From: Toxoplasma gondii ME49
Taxonomy: Eukaryota; Apicomplexa; Conoidasida; Eucoccidiorida; Sarcocystidae
Assembly (NCBI RefSeq): GCF_000006565.2
Contig: NC_031470.1
Span: 870,954-934,953, forward strand
Reading direction: 5' to 3'
Length of the DNA stretch: 64,000 nucleotides
Both the position numbers and the translations under genes were made by a program. Below the pieces are notes generated by a model that worked only from the letters and a program-made list of their open reading frames with translations, had not been told where the DNA came from and did no database searches. Shown in pieces: positions 48,413 through 60,067 of this stretch (positions within the stretch are counted from its first letter, which is position 1; the number at the start of each line of letters is the position of its first letter).

Positions 48413-51400
48413 AATGTTGAAAGACTTGGCAATGTGGTTCGGTTTCGCAGCTTGGCAACAGATTTGTTGCCTGGACGCAGAAGACTATTGTTCCTCGACG
48501 CGAAAAAAATCCGGAGCCGATGTGGGTCCGTGTGTTAAGCTTCCGTTCTGGTTGAGTTTTCTTTTACGTCACGGTCTGGCTACGATGACTTATGACGCGG
48601 TGGAGCGGCAGTTCCACAACTGTACTGCCACTAGACCGAAGCGGGAACGGAACAGCATTTTTCCTGTGAGGCGATTTCGAGGCCTCGCCTCTTAATTGGT
48701 AGAGCTTAACGTGCTAGCTCAAAAAAATTTGTTATTTATAGAAACGCGGGCAAGGGAGTTGAGCTAACGGAGCAACACGTTGTTCAGGACAAGATTTTAG
48801 CATCAGAGATAATCCCAGTCTAAGGAGGAAGATGTCTATCCATTTACAACCTTGTTTTAACGGATCAAACATGAAACGACCGAAGGATCTTTTGCGAGAC
48901 TGCCCTTATGTCAAGCTGATGGAGTTCAAGCAGCCCGTGGCGGGGCAAGGCGTCCACTTGAGCACTGCATGCTCCATCTGGCCATGAGAAATCTGTTCTA
49001 CAACGATGATCTTGTTCGGAAATCACAGTCAGGGTGGAGGTCCCGATGTAAACAATGCCAAAACATATATCCAGCGGGAGCGCATGCATTTCCCACAGAT
49101 CCGCATGTGACGTTTCTTCAGCTTGGCTCTCTTCCAGCACCGCGAACAGGTCCACACCAGAACTGTGGCTTCAAGACTCCAGGTGCGTCGAGAGAGCACC
49201 GCAATTAAAATACACCTAGAGCCCGTAATCTCCTGGGTAGAGTTCAATATTCGGAAGTTGCTAGCGGGAGTTTTATCGAGCCCTCACGCTTTAGAACACT
49301 CTGCAGGGTGCTTGCTGAGACGTCATTCCTACCTCCAGTTTCTCTAGGCTGATCTAATAATACTACGCAAAGACGATGCGTGATGCATAGTGTACACAGA
49401 TCTCCTGTTTCAGATAAACTCACAATCACATAATGCTCGTTCTGCCAAAACGCTCAAAGGCACGATAATTCGACAGAAACAGACACTGGGTGAGTCACCG
49501 GTAGCATGAATATGTCGTCAACCATCTTACAAGCACCTTAACGACCAAAACGACAGTTACCTACTGCCGTCCAGATACCACTTTGATGTCAGTGCTGGGT
49601 TTATTAGATTCGTTTCCAAAGGAGCTTAGAGCGCCTATGGTTGTCTCGATTTGACACGCGACCACTACATAATTAGGCAACACGCCAGCAATTTTCCCGA
49701 CAGACAATGCAATGTTGCGCAACAGCTTGCCTGACCTCACTTCCGAAAATCATTTTTGAATTGCTTCCGTGGTGGTGGAAAAGTGAAGCGTCGGTAGCAA
49801 TAAAAGATCCGGCTTCATGCAGAGATCCGTATGCCTGTTTCGAAGAGTAGGCCTCATGGAACGGCCCCATCATGTCCCTATCGTCTTAGTCCCCATGCAA
49901 AACACTGCTGGCCCTTCCCATCTCCTTTTTGTCACGTCACCAACGAAAAGCGCAAACCGGCGACTGTGATGCATATGGTGTGTTTGCCTTCCTGAGCATC
50001 CGCTGAAAATGCGAAACACACGTTCAGTCGTACGTTGCTATCGCTGCCAGAACAGGGTCTCGTAAAGCATCAGTACTGACGCTTATTGAATGCATGCATG
50101 CGAACTGAAACAGCCTCCGCTGTGTTGATTTATGCAACTCAACCGCTGCACCGGACGTGTGGAGAAAGTGTTATTGTCCTCGCTCTAGCACACCATGTAC
50201 AGCAGTTTGCGAACACGCAAGAGCTTTTGCAAGTTTCCACCAGCGTCCTTCACTGCACGATTACTTGCTTTACACTCGAACGACATAGCTGAAGAGGCCG
50301 GTTCTCCATTTCAGAAGGGATGAATCATGAAGCCAAGGAAATATTCCAAGTCTCTCGTCGGTTTCGGAACGCTCCAAAACCCACAGCACACACTGACAGA
50401 CAGCACTGCGACCGCGCAACGGCACCAATTGTACGAGGCCACCATCTTTGACCCAACGTTGTTCCATACCTCAAAACAAACCGTGACGAAGACTACCCGC
50501 ATACATGCCTAAAACCCCCACGTGTGAGTCGGGATGTTTAAATGAGAGTCCCATGAGCGACGTGAACAAATTCTTTTCACGGACAAACATAGGACGAAGC
50601 TCTCCTTATCACTCCGTTCACAAAAAATCGATAATCCGTCGTCCGCGGCAACGACGTGAAACCAACTCTACAGACAGGCAATAGGTGTTTGTTCTAAACG
50701 CGATATTCTACTCCAGCCACAAAGGCAGATGCCCTGCCAAGTGTCACAGCTTCCGCGCGCTGTGAGCCTGAAGCACGGAAGCCTTGGTACGCACTAGGGC
50801 ATTCTTTCAGGCATCAATCACGTCACGTTGAGTGGTGTTCAGATCCATATTTTCGCTGTCTTCGCAATCAGTCGGCTACAAGCACCGCTCGGCTGAACGC
50901 CAACTTCATTCGTCCATGAGATGCCACCAGAGACCTTGGCACTATCTACTGCGAACACCCTGTGCGTATTGCACCGGATGTGTTTTTTGGCCGATATACG
51001 TGCCTCCCATTTATCAACAGGCTCCTTAAAAAAACAATGAAGCTTGACAATCTTCACAGTCGCAAACGTTGGTAACCTATCTCTCACACAGTATTATGGT
51101 TGCCTAAAACACCTTGTCGCCTGCTTTACACCGTGCATGCGCGGAGCCAACATAAATGTTTGGCTTTGACAGCCCGTCAGGCCGCGTGGCTCGTAAAGCG
51201 GCCACGACTTCTCACAGCGAAGTTTAGGGACAATACACAGATAACTTCACTTGCCCTTCAGAACCTTCGTGACGGGATTCCTTCCGCAAAAACGCATCGA
51301 CCACTGCTGATGGCCCGGTGGCCCTAGTCGCCTCCCTTCTAGAGGCTTCAGTGAAACTCCCGACCGATGGCTGGCTGCAGAGAAGAGTTAGCATCTCCTT

Positions 51401-51521
51401 CATCGCGTTTAGCTATCGTCAAAGCCTCCACTCTTGGCAACAAAATACTTCACAGACCGACGAGCTGTCGACACAGACGCTATTCGCCATATGGCAGCTG
51501 AACTTGCGCACGGGAGGTGTT
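48413..51521. other. Interval between the glycosyltransferase and glucosidase II beta genes
   Basis: About 3.1 kb lies between two minus-strand genes. It should hold the glucosidase 3' UTR and the promoter, leader and possibly first exon of the glycosyltransferase. Minus-strand frames at 48865-49247 are weak candidates for that exon but lack a clear signal peptide with a matching donor. A plus-strand frame from an ATG at 48210 to 48695 (161 residues) overlaps the glycosyltransferase 5' end and is not called. TGCATGCATG at 50091-50100 resembles a known apicomplexan promoter motif. I see nothing else. Confidence 0.4.
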
Positions 51522-54500
51522 CTAGAGTTCGTCGTGGTACACAGCAAATCGCTCCTTCTCTAGTTGCAAAAGTTGTTCGCGGGGACACAGCAGCGGCGTT
51601 TCGAGGAGTATGGAGTAGCGACACATCGCCGGCTCTTGGACCTGCAGAAACACGTGAAAGAAGAGATACACCAGTGGATGAAGAAGAAAATCCGCTTTTC
51701 ACAATCGAGCGTGACGCGTATGTCCAAGCAGGACGTGCCCCCATGTGAATCACCTCTAAAATCCACATCTGAGAGACAAAGAGGTTTTTGTATAACTCCT
51801 GTCACGGCCAGACCACACGCCAGAAACTCCAAGGATCCTTCTGGTCGGGGTCACTGCAAACGAGCTTCTCCCTCTAATTCCATATACTTTCTTCATGGGC
51901 AGACGCCTCTTTTATGAGTAGCCATTGTTTCTCTTCCGTCAAAGAGGGTCCCCCTACGTGTCCTTTCCCCATTTTTTCTCTCCGTATCTCTCCTGCCTCA
52001 GAAACCAAGCACATACCATAACGTACATACTCATCTAAATGTCTACAGGCATCGAGAGAGCTCTGCGCCTATCTACCCAGTTGGGTGTCTGCAAACCAGC
52101 TAACGTTAGCCCCATCCGGCAAAACATCACACGCGCCCATCGTCTTTGTCCTTCTGCCTCCTCTCCTCTGTGCTCCCTCCAACCGTGGTAAGAAACGCAC
52201 CTGCACCACGAACAACTCGGGTCCGCAGTGAATGAGGATTTCTGTTTCGCGGCGACTGTCGTTGGGACACGCATCGCCATCAGCGAAGAACATGGAGAAG
52301 CAGAACTCGGGGTCTCCGCCTTGCGGGAAGACAGCGTCTTCTTCCTCGGACTCGTCTTCGAGGCGGAAGGCGAAGCCAGTGGTAGGATCTGTCGGAATCG
52401 CGACATCCTTGCTCTGTTCGGTCCAGGCCCTCAGCTTTTCTCGGGTACCTCGCCCCAGCAGTTTGCCCGTTGCCGCCGCATTGCCCTTGGGGCACTTCAC
52501 AACTTCTAAGGAGCGGAACGTCCCCAGGGCAAACATCGGCTCACCTGGCGAGCCTCCGGTAAATTGCGAAGCGTCTTTCGGCGTCTCCCCATCCACGTGC
52601 GTAGCGTTCTGGTACGCCAACAACGCCTCGCGAGCGCGGTGGCTCCGGTGAAAAAACTGTCTCACCCGGTCAAAAAGACAAATCTGGAAGTCGAAACTGC
52701 GACGTGCAGAGGTGCAAACAGGAAATCACAGACGCATTTGGCCAAAACAGAGAGCAGGTCAGGGCCGCCGGTCAGCGGGCCCTACTCGACAACACAACAT
52801 TTCCTAAATCCCCAGAAGACAGGCTTTTAGAAAAACATCCACTGTGAGACATGTGGATGCCTGCCTACCAGAAATGTATTCAAATGCTCACAAAACAGGC
52901 ATATACAAATAAATGCTCCAGTGATCGCGAACACGAGTACTTTGCATTCAGCGCACCTCGTTACAACTCTAGAAGGGACAGAATTACCAAACAAAGGTGA
53001 ACAACAATCCAAACCTAATTAGGTATCTCACGGGAGATCAACGATGTCACAACAAATTGCGCAACCCAAATAACATATATATATATATATATATATATTA
53101 TGCTTATGTATGAGTCTAAATACATATGTAAGTGTAGTGAAGTGGAGGGTGTGCAGCGTTTTGAGTCTGCACGAACGGGTTTTCGTGAGCATAGGCGACA
53201 CAAAGGTTTTCGTACCGTCTACGGGAGTCGGACGTGAAGAGACAGACCGAGTAGAGGGGCGCAAGAATGGCGTTGACGCCTTCCAAGTTCTTCATCTGCT
53301 TTTCCAGTTTGGCCTTCTTCTGCTTCAACTCCTCGAGCGACCGCTGAAGCGCTCCCAAGCCTAGAGACCGCAAACACGCCGGCGAGCATGCCCATAAAAG
53401 TGAGGACTCGCAGAATAGTTTCCTAGCCCTGCAGCCCATGCACGGTCTCCAGCGAAAACGACAGTACCCTTCAGCGCCCGTGACAGCACTCTTACAAACT
53501 CGAACACATCAAACTCATCGACCACGTCCCGACTCCTCAGTGTGTTCCCCAACATCCACCACCGGTGAGCTGCTTCTCCCACTCCCTTCCCTGGCCCTCT
53601 CCCTCCAAAAACCCCCACAGAGACGATCGCCCTCTCCGCCATTCTAAACGGGATTCTCGCCAGCCGCATTCGTGCCAACATTTCCCCCCCTACCCCAAAC
53701 CGCCACCCCCCAACTCGACCAGAAGGCACTTTCACTCGAGTCACGTACCCCGCTGTTTACTTTCCGTAGCTCCGACGGGTTTTTCTATTTATTTGTGAAC
53801 TCCTTTTTCTCACTTTTTTTCTGCGGAGTGGGACCGACACCGACCCAGGCCAGGCCGCGCTGAAGCGCTCGGGCGCCCTGCTGAGCGAGCTGCTTCACAC
53901 CATCCCAGACGTGCGTCCAACCGCCGCCGCGGGTTGAGGGGGCTTCGTCTTCGTCAGGGCCGGCGCCGCGGCTCTGCTGTTCCAGATACGCTTCCAACGC
54001 AGCGCGACGAGACGCCTCGGCCTTCGCCGCCACTGCAGCTGCGCGCCGCTCCTCCGGGCTCTGGACTCGAGCATCGGGACCTCCATCCTCTGCCTGGCCT
54101 GCCTTCGCCGGCTCTCTGCCCTCCGCATGAAGCTCGTACTGGAGACGAGGCGGCGGAAACAGGGCGACCTTGTCTGGTCTGCTGAACGCAGTCGGCGGCC
54201 CCGACAGCTGAGCGCCGACCATCGCGCTCAGCTCCTCGTCTGGTGCCTCGATGCCTGCCTCATCCCTAGACGTGTCCTCTCCCTCTCCGCCCTCTCCCCC
54301 ATGCCCCAACACGTCCTGGACGACTTTTTGGCACCAGAGATGGAGTTGCTCTTCCTCGGCCTCTGCCGCGACTTCCTCGGCCTTTTGCGCCTGTCCCACT
54401 GCGCCCTTGTGCGCCGCGAGGATCTCCCTTTTCACAGCTCGATGGAGGGCGGCGTTGTGGTGAAGGGACCCCGCGGGATCCGGGCGTTGGGCGCCGCGTT

Positions 54501-56073
54501 GGCGGGCCTCTCGGGTCATCCAGGAGCAGTCCAGAGCTCGCTGGAGACGGGAAACCTCCGCCTCGAGCTGTGCTTTTTCGCTCGCGCGCTGCTGTACCAC
54601 TCGGCGCATCTGTTCCGTCTGCGCGGCGGTTTGCGCGCGAGCCACGGCGAGGCGCCTCAGCTTGGCCTTCACTTCCGCTTCCCACTCCGCCTTCTCCTCG
54701 GCGCACCGGTTCGGGCACGCGGAGAGTTTCGGGGTCTCTCTAAAGGGAAACTCGGGAGAGAAGGGTCGGAAGGCGACCGCCGAAACCCGAAGCAAGGATA
54801 CGTCAGGGGCTTCGTCTGCGCCGTCGCAGCAGTCTGGGGACCAGCAGCAAAGAACGAAAAGCGAGGGAAGGTCGGAGAAGAGGAGACGACACTCGAAGAA
54901 AGAAAGAGCGAAAGGACAAGGATGGCAAGTAGACGAATGAGAAAGTGGATGGCAGAAAGAAATGAGGAAGAGCGGGACGGGAAGATGGAGAAACAAAGGT
55001 GGGGAGGGGAAGAGAAGAAACGAGCAGAGTCGGGTACACCGAATGACAGCAAAGAGCGAACGTCCGTTCGCCCTTCCCCTTCTGGCATGCACTTTTCTTT
55101 CTACTATGCAGTCTCCTCAAAAAGTCTCTGAAATTCGTGTACAGCCTTTTCTCGTCCTTCGCCTCCTTCGAATCTACAGAGACAAAAGTGCACAGTCGCT
55201 TCTGACACCTCGCTCATGCTCACCTTGAAGAACGCGAACAAGTGTGCTCCACCCGGGTGCCCACTACAGTCACCTGTCCGTTTCTCGTCGCTCGGCACTG
55301 GGGCTCTTTCTGTCCTCTGTTCTCTCTCACGAATCCATGAGTCTATTCCCGCCACCTCACTTCTTTGCGGGGCGCTCAAAACTTGAAGGAATCGCGAGTT
55401 GCTCTTACCGCAGACTCCGTCGTGCACTTTCATGGGCGAGATCACCCGAGGCTTCCCCCAGTCGCCTTCGCCCTCTCGGCCCGACGAGCAGAAGAAGCCA
55501 GCAGCTCCCTTGAGCTTCCCGAACACTTTATGGTCGCACCCCCCCGCAGGACCACAGACGTTTTGCGCGCTTGCAGCTTGTTCTTTCTCGAGCGTTGCCT
55601 CGGCTTTCTGCGTCGCTCCAGAAGCGCTCGCCTCTCCGCCACGAGAGTGGAGGAACGTGTGGAGAGCGGCGCGCAGCCGCTCTGCCGCAGCTGTATGTAC
55701 AGGGGCCACGCCGCTGCAGGCGTCCGTTCCGGGTTCGTCGAAGCCGTCGTCTCGACAGTCGCAGAAATTGTCGTTCAGCATTCCCCAGGGAATCAACAGA
55801 CCTGAAGAGGGGCACTTGAAGAAAGCCGTTCCAGCCCCGTGCCGCCGCAGCTGCTCCGATGGATACAGAAAACTCGAAGAATCCGACGAAAACTGTGGTG
55901 TATACGCAGCTGCGACTGCAGGGAAGTAAGAAAAAGAGAAGGGCAGCGTCTCACTACACAACGTTGTACCAAGGAGGACGCCAGAAAAAAACCTGATTTT
56001 CTTTGCTGCATTAGCAAACGGTGTTCTCTGGGTTCCATTTCTGCAACGATTGGCCGATGAGCTATGATCTTGT

Positions 56074-56122
<49 letters not shown>

Positions 56123-57553
56123 CCCTGGATACATATATATATATATATATATACATGTATATATATATATATATTAAACCCTGGATACTCAGAAAGGAGT
56201 TTATCCCAATGGTAGGCCATATCCGAAGAAGGCAGGCCCTCGGAAGGGCAAAGCAGAGACACATGTCTCTTTTTGGATGTGTATTTGATTCTGGGAGAGA
56301 CACACCGAAGAGCGGTAGACGGAGAGAAATAAGAGAAATGTATGGATGATGCAGGATGAGAGAACGAAGCGACACACGGGGAGCCAGCAGCGGGTGAGAG
56401 CGAAAAGAAACGCGAGAAAGGGAACGAGAACTGGAAGTCATAGAACGCGAGAGGTGTCCGCAAAGGGAGAGCGAAGCTTGCGAGTCACGAGTCGGACGAC
56501 TGTCGAAGGCACACTGGCATGCGAAAAGAAAAGGCACAAAGAGGGGACACGCAGTCGACGGTGGAGGCAGAAGGGAAGAGAAACTGGAGAAGGAACGAGA
56601 GCGAAGAGAAACAAAGGAAACGCAATGAACTCGAAAGAGCCTATCGCAGCAGCGAGTAGAACCAAGTGACACAGAAAAAACAGAGAAAGTATACTGAAGA
56701 AAAGTGATGAAAGAGAGACGAGACAGGAAAGAAGAAAGCCGCAAAAATGCCGGAAATAGAGCAGTTCTCGGGAACGGGTCAAGGCATAGATAAAGAAAAA
56801 CAATGAAGACATAAGAAATCCCAATAGAGAGAAACACGTGTGAGAGCTCCTGCAAATCGGAATTTCTGGACACACACCGCAGGCTCCTTTATTCTCGCCT
56901 CGCCACGTTCACCCCCCTGGAAAAAAGTGGACGACCGTTCACTTACATCGTGGATTCACCCCTTTCGGAAGAGCATACGCCTCCTCAGCGTCGATGCCTT
57001 TTCGTCCTCTTCCGCCTGCTTCCTCTTCTCTCTCAACCGCTTTAGCTCCCGCCGTCTGCGGTGTGTTCGGCGTCTCCGTCCCTCCGTGCCTGGCCCTCTC
57101 CACATGCTCTGGTTCCTCTCTCTGCATGCGGCCCTTCTGTCTGCCCTTCCGCGCACCTTGCGTCTTCTCGCCCTCACCACTGTTCTCAAATGTCTCTACA
57201 CCTGGAGAGAGCTTCGCGCTCTGCGTCTGGCGAGCTGTGGCAGCCGCAGCATCAGGCAGGCGGGGAGACGAGGGCGGCGCTGAAGAGGTTGAAGAGGCAA
57301 GCGTCTCCGAAGTTTCCCCGAGGGGTTCTTTCCCTCTCTGCTGCTCCGCCTCCGTATGTGAACTGACAGCCGCGGAACGCGAAGGGTCCTCCGACATTGA
57401 CAGAGCTGGCGCAGCTGATTCGGTCTCTCTCGAGCAGAAAAAGCCAAGATACAGCGAGAGAAGCAGCAGGCGCGAGAGCGACGAACGACCCCAAGCAACG
57501 CCTGGTTCCCTTCGTGGGAGGCGGAGTGTCGAGGGGAGAGAAGAATTCGTCAT
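51522..57553 (-). CDS. PRKCSH: Glucosidase II beta subunit (PRKCSH/GTB1 type), HDEL-ended, about 946 aa
   Basis: This is the ER regulatory subunit that recruits the glucosidase II catalytic chain and presents N-glycans for glucose trimming. Exons on the minus strand: 57553-56947, 55915-55409, 54833-53814, 53360-53216, 52642-52201, 51641-51522. Phases agree and the total is 2,841 nt. A signal anchor or peptide lies at about 27-41 (SRLLLLSLYLGFF). A Ser/Glu-rich stretch of about 150 residues follows, then KGVNP at the family N-terminus. The first LDLa-like repeat is at 237-269 (NDNFCDCRDDGFDEPGTDAC). A second crosses the exon 2/3 junction (HDGVCDCCDGADE). Coiled coil and acidic linker fill exon 3, and another coil is in exon 4 (SLEELKQKKAKLEKQMKNLE). 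The MRH domain follows: LYSVC, ADGDACPNDSRRETEILIHC, then EPAMCRYSILLETPLLC in the last exon, giving the expected Arg, Glu and Tyr. It ends in HDEL. The exon 4/5 junction is the weak point. Confidence 0.9.
52869..52968 (-). other. Possible extra Cys-rich exon of the glucosidase II beta gene
   Basis: A 100-nt frame is flanked by a strong acceptor (TTCTGTCCCTTCTAG) and a GTAGGC donor. Its phases match the exon 4 donor on one side and, on the other, an alternative exon 5 start at 52656. It would insert a hydrophobic Cys-rich segment (AFICICLFCEHL) into the first part of the MRH domain, where human GIIB has YVYRLCPF. It may be a real or alternative exon, or chance. Confidence 0.35.
53075..53099. 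repeat. (AT)n microsatellite, intron 4 of glucosidase II beta
   Basis: An alternating AT run of about 25 nt lies inside the intron after exon 4. Confidence 0.88.
56077..56188. repeat. (AT)n array with a 56-bp tandem duplication, intron 1 of glucosidase II beta
   Basis: A run of about 43 nt of alternating AT is followed by TATTAAACCCTGGATAC at 56116-56132, another AT run containing one ACATGT break, and an identical TATTAAACCCTGGATAC at 56172-56188. The unit is 56 bp. Everything lies in the 1-kb first intron, just upstream (in transcript order) of the CT-rich acceptor of exon 2. Confidence 0.88.
56190..56870 (-). repeat. CT-rich low-complexity part of glucosidase II beta intron 1
   Basis: The plus strand is strongly A/G-rich, so the sense strand of the intron is CT-rich for about 650 nt. 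Long frames here on either strand are compositional. Confidence 0.6.
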
Positions 57554-60067
57554 CGTCTACAAGAGGCCGGTCGAGCGAGAAAACCAACTTGAGCAGACGA
57601 AGAAACGCGAAAAAAGATCGCTATTTAATGAGGAGGTACAGAAGACACTCATGCAGCACGGCACGTGAAGAGGAGTTGGAGCCACGCCGAAGAGAAAACA
57701 CGACAGAGAAAGCACACACTGCGGCTTCTGGTCTATCTTCACGTGTATTCCAGCGGCCAATGTGGGGTAACGCAAACGCATGAAGAAGACCGAGAAGTGA
57801 AGGATGGAAGAAAACGCAAAAGACGCAGAAGCGCACACCGAAACACAAAGGTCGATTGAAGCGAGTTGCGCGCTTCGTGGGTCTCGGCGCAAAAGTCCTT
57901 CCTCAAAAGTCTTTTAAACAACCAACTCTGCTCTCACTGTTGCCTTCGAATATTCTGGCCAATCCCCAGGGAAGCTCAATTTGCTAACTCGACCGTTAGG
58001 AGCTGCGCAAGACGCTGCCGAGACAGAACAGCCACGCGAAATGGGGCAGGCGCTGAGGCCAGGAAGTGGTAGCTGAGTGTGAGAATGTCTCACGGTATCT
58101 CTGAGAAGAGAAAAAAACGTCACAAAAACAAGTGCCCCGTGCAGGACGCATCTTGGCTGTGTCCGGACCCTCCCATTGAACACGGTGACCCTTAGCTCGT
58201 TTGACAGAGGAAGAAAGACCCGGTTTCGTTCGATTTCCTCTCCAAGATTTATGCTGCCGTCCGAAATCGACACACACACACACAGAGGCAACTCCTCTTT
58301 TAGGTACCTTTCGCTGCGGCGGACTCGCCTCCTGGCAAGATCTTTTGAGGGTAGCGCCCGGCGGAACACCCCGCGGCTGGAAAAATGCACATCATCTGGT
58401 GCAAAGGGCGCACAGCGACAGACGTTCTCGTGCCTTCGAGCACGAGGCGGCGAGTAAAGCTAAATGCGGGAAAATGGGGGGAATGAACGGGTTCTCGGAA
58501 CTTCAGCCCACCCTCCCCGGGCTACAGTCGCTGTCTCAACATAATGTGAAACACACGGAAATCCGCCTGTTTAAATAGAGAGCAACGGGATGCGACCCCT
58601 CGATATTTAGACCGCCGAGATACTACAAGTGGAACGGAGAAACCAGGCGTACATACACCGCGGGCACCAGGACGTTCACGTGGAACCGCCCGCCGAAGTC
58701 ACTTTTCTCTCGGATGTGCAGGAAACGCTCTCCACTTTGTTACGCGGTGCTTTCTTGAAGAAGAGAACCAAAAGATGTAACTACAGCGAGTCGATGTTGA
58801 GGAAATCGACTCGCGACGGAAATCGGCATGGAACGGGAGACGCGCTTGCCGCTAGTTTTTGAAACCCTGTAAGGACGCGGAGGTTTGCCCACTTGGAAAT
58901 TAACGCTGTTCACCGCGCTGCGCTGTTTGTGACCAGTGTGTGTCCGTCGAGAATCGATTTTTGATGCGAATTTGCGAAACGGCACGCCAAGCAAAACTCT
59001 AGATCCTCGCTAGCAGTGTTGGTTTCCCCCTGTGATGAAGAAGTAACCCAAGGGGAAAACGGAAAGCTGTATGTAATCTGTTTCGGCGCGGCAGACGACC
59101 CAGCGTTTTAAGGACTTAGGCAGGTGACCCTTTGCGTCGAGGGTGTCCTGGTAACAAAGAAGATTGCGCATGAAAAACGCGTGCGCCTTCGTTTGTGAAG
59201 CTGCGACTGACTTAGGAATTGCAGGCTCTGTCTAGTGTGCACATTCGGAAAAAAGAAAAAGGAGGCAGCACCACTGATTCCTTCGTCGGCGTTATTCTGA
59301 ACAAAGCGATCCGCGAAAAAACCAGGTGCGTCCGGCCGAAGGAGCTTGCCAAGCGTAACGCAAAGGCACCTTTTCGGGGGCAAAACGGCGAACCTTGTTC
59401 CGCCGGACTCAGACCAGAAAACAGCTTCTACTTACAAGTGATTCACAGCTTGCAAAATTTCCACCCAGCAAAAGGAGCTCGAGAGTTGAATCTCACATCT
59501 CTCTCGTATGCAGATGCCGGCACACATTTTCTCGTTGCTAGGGTCGCTGCTGTCGAATGGGAATCTTTGGGTTCCCATTGAACTCGCTCTGTAACGAAAC
59601 GAAAAGTCGATCCGACCATCTGGTCCCTCCAAGCGATTGTTTGCTATCGTTTCGAGGGTTCTCACGGGCGTGGGAATCCTCGTGTTCGCTCCTGCTTACC
59701 GCCCTCGGCACGTGTGACTGAGGGCCAACGCGACACAACAACAGTGAGCTGGCTGTTGTCCGCCAGAATATCAAAGTCAACGAAGGAAAGCCGATTTCTC
59801 TCGCCATAACCAAGGAGTGTCTCTGAAGACAAAAGGAGGGCTACAGGAGACCCGTCCAACGTTTTCTTGTGTTGGACAGTTTCGTTCCTGCACCGGAACA
59901 TCTGGGCGTAACAACCTATCTTCTGGTTTTCTTTCTCTGCCGTCTCCTCTCCCGCGTTCGTCTCTTCCGCTATCCTCCTTCTTGGGTCTGCCAAACAATA
60001 TCTCTAATTTCTTACCTTTCCTCTCTACTGCTTTTCTCTCTCTGCGCCTCTTGTTTTGTCGTTGGCA
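57554..60067. promoter_or_regulatory. Divergent promoter region, glucosidase II beta / 463-aa gene
   Basis: About 2.5 kb lies between two head-to-head genes, so it should contain both promoters and leaders. The 170 nt before the plus-strand ATG at 60068 are strongly pyrimidine-rich, as expected of a coccidian leader. A short (CA)n run lies at about 58268-58282. No exon or RNA gene is supported. Confidence 0.5.

Noticed and set aside
48210..48695. Plus-strand gene starting at 48210
   Set aside because: The frame is plausible in composition but has no domain, no splice support, and lies against the 5' exon of the glycosyltransferase. It is kept only as an alternative in the findings.
51564..51917. 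117-residue plus-strand frame with a coiled-coil look
   Set aside because: It overlaps the HDEL exon of glucosidase II beta in antisense. Conservation of EPAMCRY and LLETPLLC on the minus strand decides the coding strand.
54127..55131. 334-residue plus-strand frame over glucosidase II beta exon 3
   Set aside because: It is antisense to a coiled-coil exon whose minus-strand frame carries DCCDGADE and fits splice sites and phase on both sides.
55104..56078. Glucosidase II beta starting at an ATG at 56078
   Set aside because: The frame before 55915 is CT-rich intron ending in a strong acceptor (TTTTTCTTACTTCCCTGCAG). An upstream exon with a signal peptide and the family motif KGVNP joins in phase.
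57914..58390. 158-residue minus-strand frame in the divergent promoter
   Set aside because: No domain is visible, nothing matches a downstream splice partner, and it lies in the expected leader of glucosidase II beta.
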